64,000 bases of DNA from CAWHQZ01 sp963831645 (GTDB lineage: Bacteria > Pseudomonadota > Alphaproteobacteria > Rhizobiales > Aestuariivirgaceae). The DNA is taken from the NCBI GenBank assembly GCA_963831645.1, contig CAWHQZ010000006.1:310001-374000 (forward strand). The letters run 5' to 3'. Each line of letters opens with the position of its first letter. The stretch's first letter is position 1. The translations under genes were made by a program, and so were the position numbers. The notes beneath the pieces are model-generated. The model searched no databases, was not told the DNA's origin, and worked only from the letters and a program-made list of their open reading frames with translations. This document shows, piece after piece, positions 63,218 through 64,000 of the stretch.

Positions 63218-64000
63218 ATGAACGCATCCCCCTCGTCACTACATGCCTTGTCGTCGGAGATCGCCGCCTTGGTGGCCCGGGCGGAACGATCCGTGGTCGG
63301 TGTTCAAGCCGAAGGGCGCAGAGCGAGCGGCTACTTCTGGAGACCAGACGTGGTCGTGACTGCCAGCGACGCGCTCGAGGCCGGCAAGGGTGAGACAGTC
63401 AAGCTTCACCTCGCCGACGGCGAGCTCGCTGACGCCCGTGTGCTCGGACACGACCCGACAACCGACGTGGCGTTGATCAAGCCGGAGCGAGCTGTAGAGG
63501 CTCTTTCGTCCACCTCTCAGGGCGCCCCGCGTTTGGGGACATCCGTTCTGGCACTCGGACGCTCGGCCTACGGGGCCACCTGCGCCACGGGGTGCCTGTC
63601 CCTGGTCGGTCCGGCCTGGCAGAGCATGCGAGGCGGTGAGATAGCCAGTCGGCTTTGGCTCGATGTGCGGCTGCCGGCGCACGCCGAAGGAGGGCCGGTG
63701 CTCGACCCTTCGGGAGCGCTTCTCGGCATGGCCGTCTTCGGACCACGGCGCAGGACACTCGTTATTCCCGCCGAGACGATCGAACGCGTTGGTGCGGAGA
63801 TTCTGCTCCATGGGCACGTTCGCCAGGGATATCTCGGCGTCAGCGTTCAGGCAGTCCGCGCGTCCGGTTCCCAGGACCGGTCTGGGCTCATGGTCGTCAG
63901 CCTGGACGAGAAGGGACCGGCGCACGCCGCCGGCATCCTGCAGGGGGACATCCTTGTCCAGATGGACGGCCGCCCGCTCGAATCGCCGCGCGCTCTCGCG
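63218..64000 (+). CDS. HtrA-like protein with degenerate catalytic triad, 3' end beyond the window
   Basis: The ATG at 63218 opens a frame to the window edge (261 codons). It has a trypsin-like domain and the start of a PDZ domain (VRQGYLGVSVQAV, then KGPAHAAGILQGDILVQMDGRPL). The His position reads VVVTASDALE, so the usual TAxH has Asp 51 instead. The Asp box HDPTTDVALIK is present (Asp 83). The Ser box GNSGGP reads HAEGGPVLD, with Glu 157 in place of Ser. Two of three catalytic residues are missing, so it should be a pseudoprotease with a binding role. No signal peptide is seen; it may be cytoplasmic or use the C-terminus. Confidence 0.85.
   Translation, partial: MNASPSSLHALSSEIAALVARAERSVVGVQAEGRRASGYFWRPDVVVTASDALEAGKGETVKLHLADGELADARVLGHDPTTDVALIKPERAVEALSSTSQGAPRLGTSVLALGRSAYGATCATGCLSLVGPAWQSMRGGEIASRLWLDVRLPAHAEGGPVLDPSGALLGMAVFGPRRRTLVIPAETIERVGAEILLHGHVRQGYLGVSVQAVRASGSQDRSGLMVVSLDEKGPAHAAGILQGDILVQMDGRPLESPRALA

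Overview
The window looks like chromosomal DNA of a high-GC alphaproteobacterium, most likely a member of the Rhizobiales (Hyphomicrobiales). The reasons are the trmL-petABC layout, hemF and DUF2852 genes, DUF992 and DUF922 secreted proteins, CspA genes starting MRQNGTVKFFN, a trxB-lysR pair, and an EF-G-like GTPase beside an aminotransferase. I found no rRNA, tRNA, CRISPR array, prophage or intact insertion sequence. Almost every call rests on protein motifs and gene order read by eye. No database search was possible, so genus-level placement is open.

Layout. 1-2650: a large unrecognised protein running off the left edge, then a gene-poor stretch with a decayed ISNCY-type transposase remnant. 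2.65-5.7 kb: greA, an Lrp-type regulator, and trxB-lysR. 5.9-10.4 kb: a three-gene operon with a MacB-like ABC exporter, a peptidoglycan-binding adaptor and a secreted protein. 10.5-14 kb: a decay zone with a duplicated PepSY protein, a TPR fragment, a broken beta-propeller gene and a sulfite-oxidase-family gene split from its Tat signal by one base. 14.3-17 kb: an ABC importer of the ABC_sub_bind type. 17-23.6 kb: an MFS carrier, an EF-G-like GTPase, a DUF992 protein, an aspartate aminotransferase and an FAD monooxygenase. 23.7-26.9 kb: small envelope proteins (TPR, FecR), OsmC and CBS proteins. 27-34.9 kb: uvrB, two cspA-type genes, an MBL hydrolase, a patatin lipoprotein, an RNase T2 homologue and a glutamine amidotransferase. 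34.9-39.7 kb: a DMT exporter, a tandem MFS pair, hemF and a DUF2852 protein. 40-41.5 kb: a Phd/VapC-type toxin-antitoxin pair and a TetR regulator.

41.5-44.8 kb: trmL and the cytochrome bc1 operon petABC (Rieske, cytochrome b, cytochrome c1), the respiratory core of the window. 45.7-49.7 kb: a sulfate ABC importer (cysP/sbp-cysT-cysW-cysA) with a small leader-like ORF and two palindromes upstream. An Rrf2 regulator and the sulfur-salvage gene mtnP follow. 51.4-59.4 kb: one eight-gene minus-strand operon. It joins a TorT/sugar-type ABC importer to PxpA-, PxpB- and PxpC-like proteins plus a free biotin carboxylase and a small biotin carrier. This resembles a split urea-carboxylase-like enzyme with a dedicated transporter, and it is the best candidate here for an undescribed pathway. 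59.7-64 kb: rplY, pth, ychF and two MaoC proteins, then an HtrA-like protein lacking catalytic His and Ser that runs off the right edge.

Three conserved genes (the sulfite oxidase, pxpB and rplY) each carry an apparent single +1 frameshift that leaves the rest intact. Sequencing or assembly error is at least as likely as real gene loss for these. The TPR and beta-propeller genes, with several lesions each, look like genuine pseudogenes.
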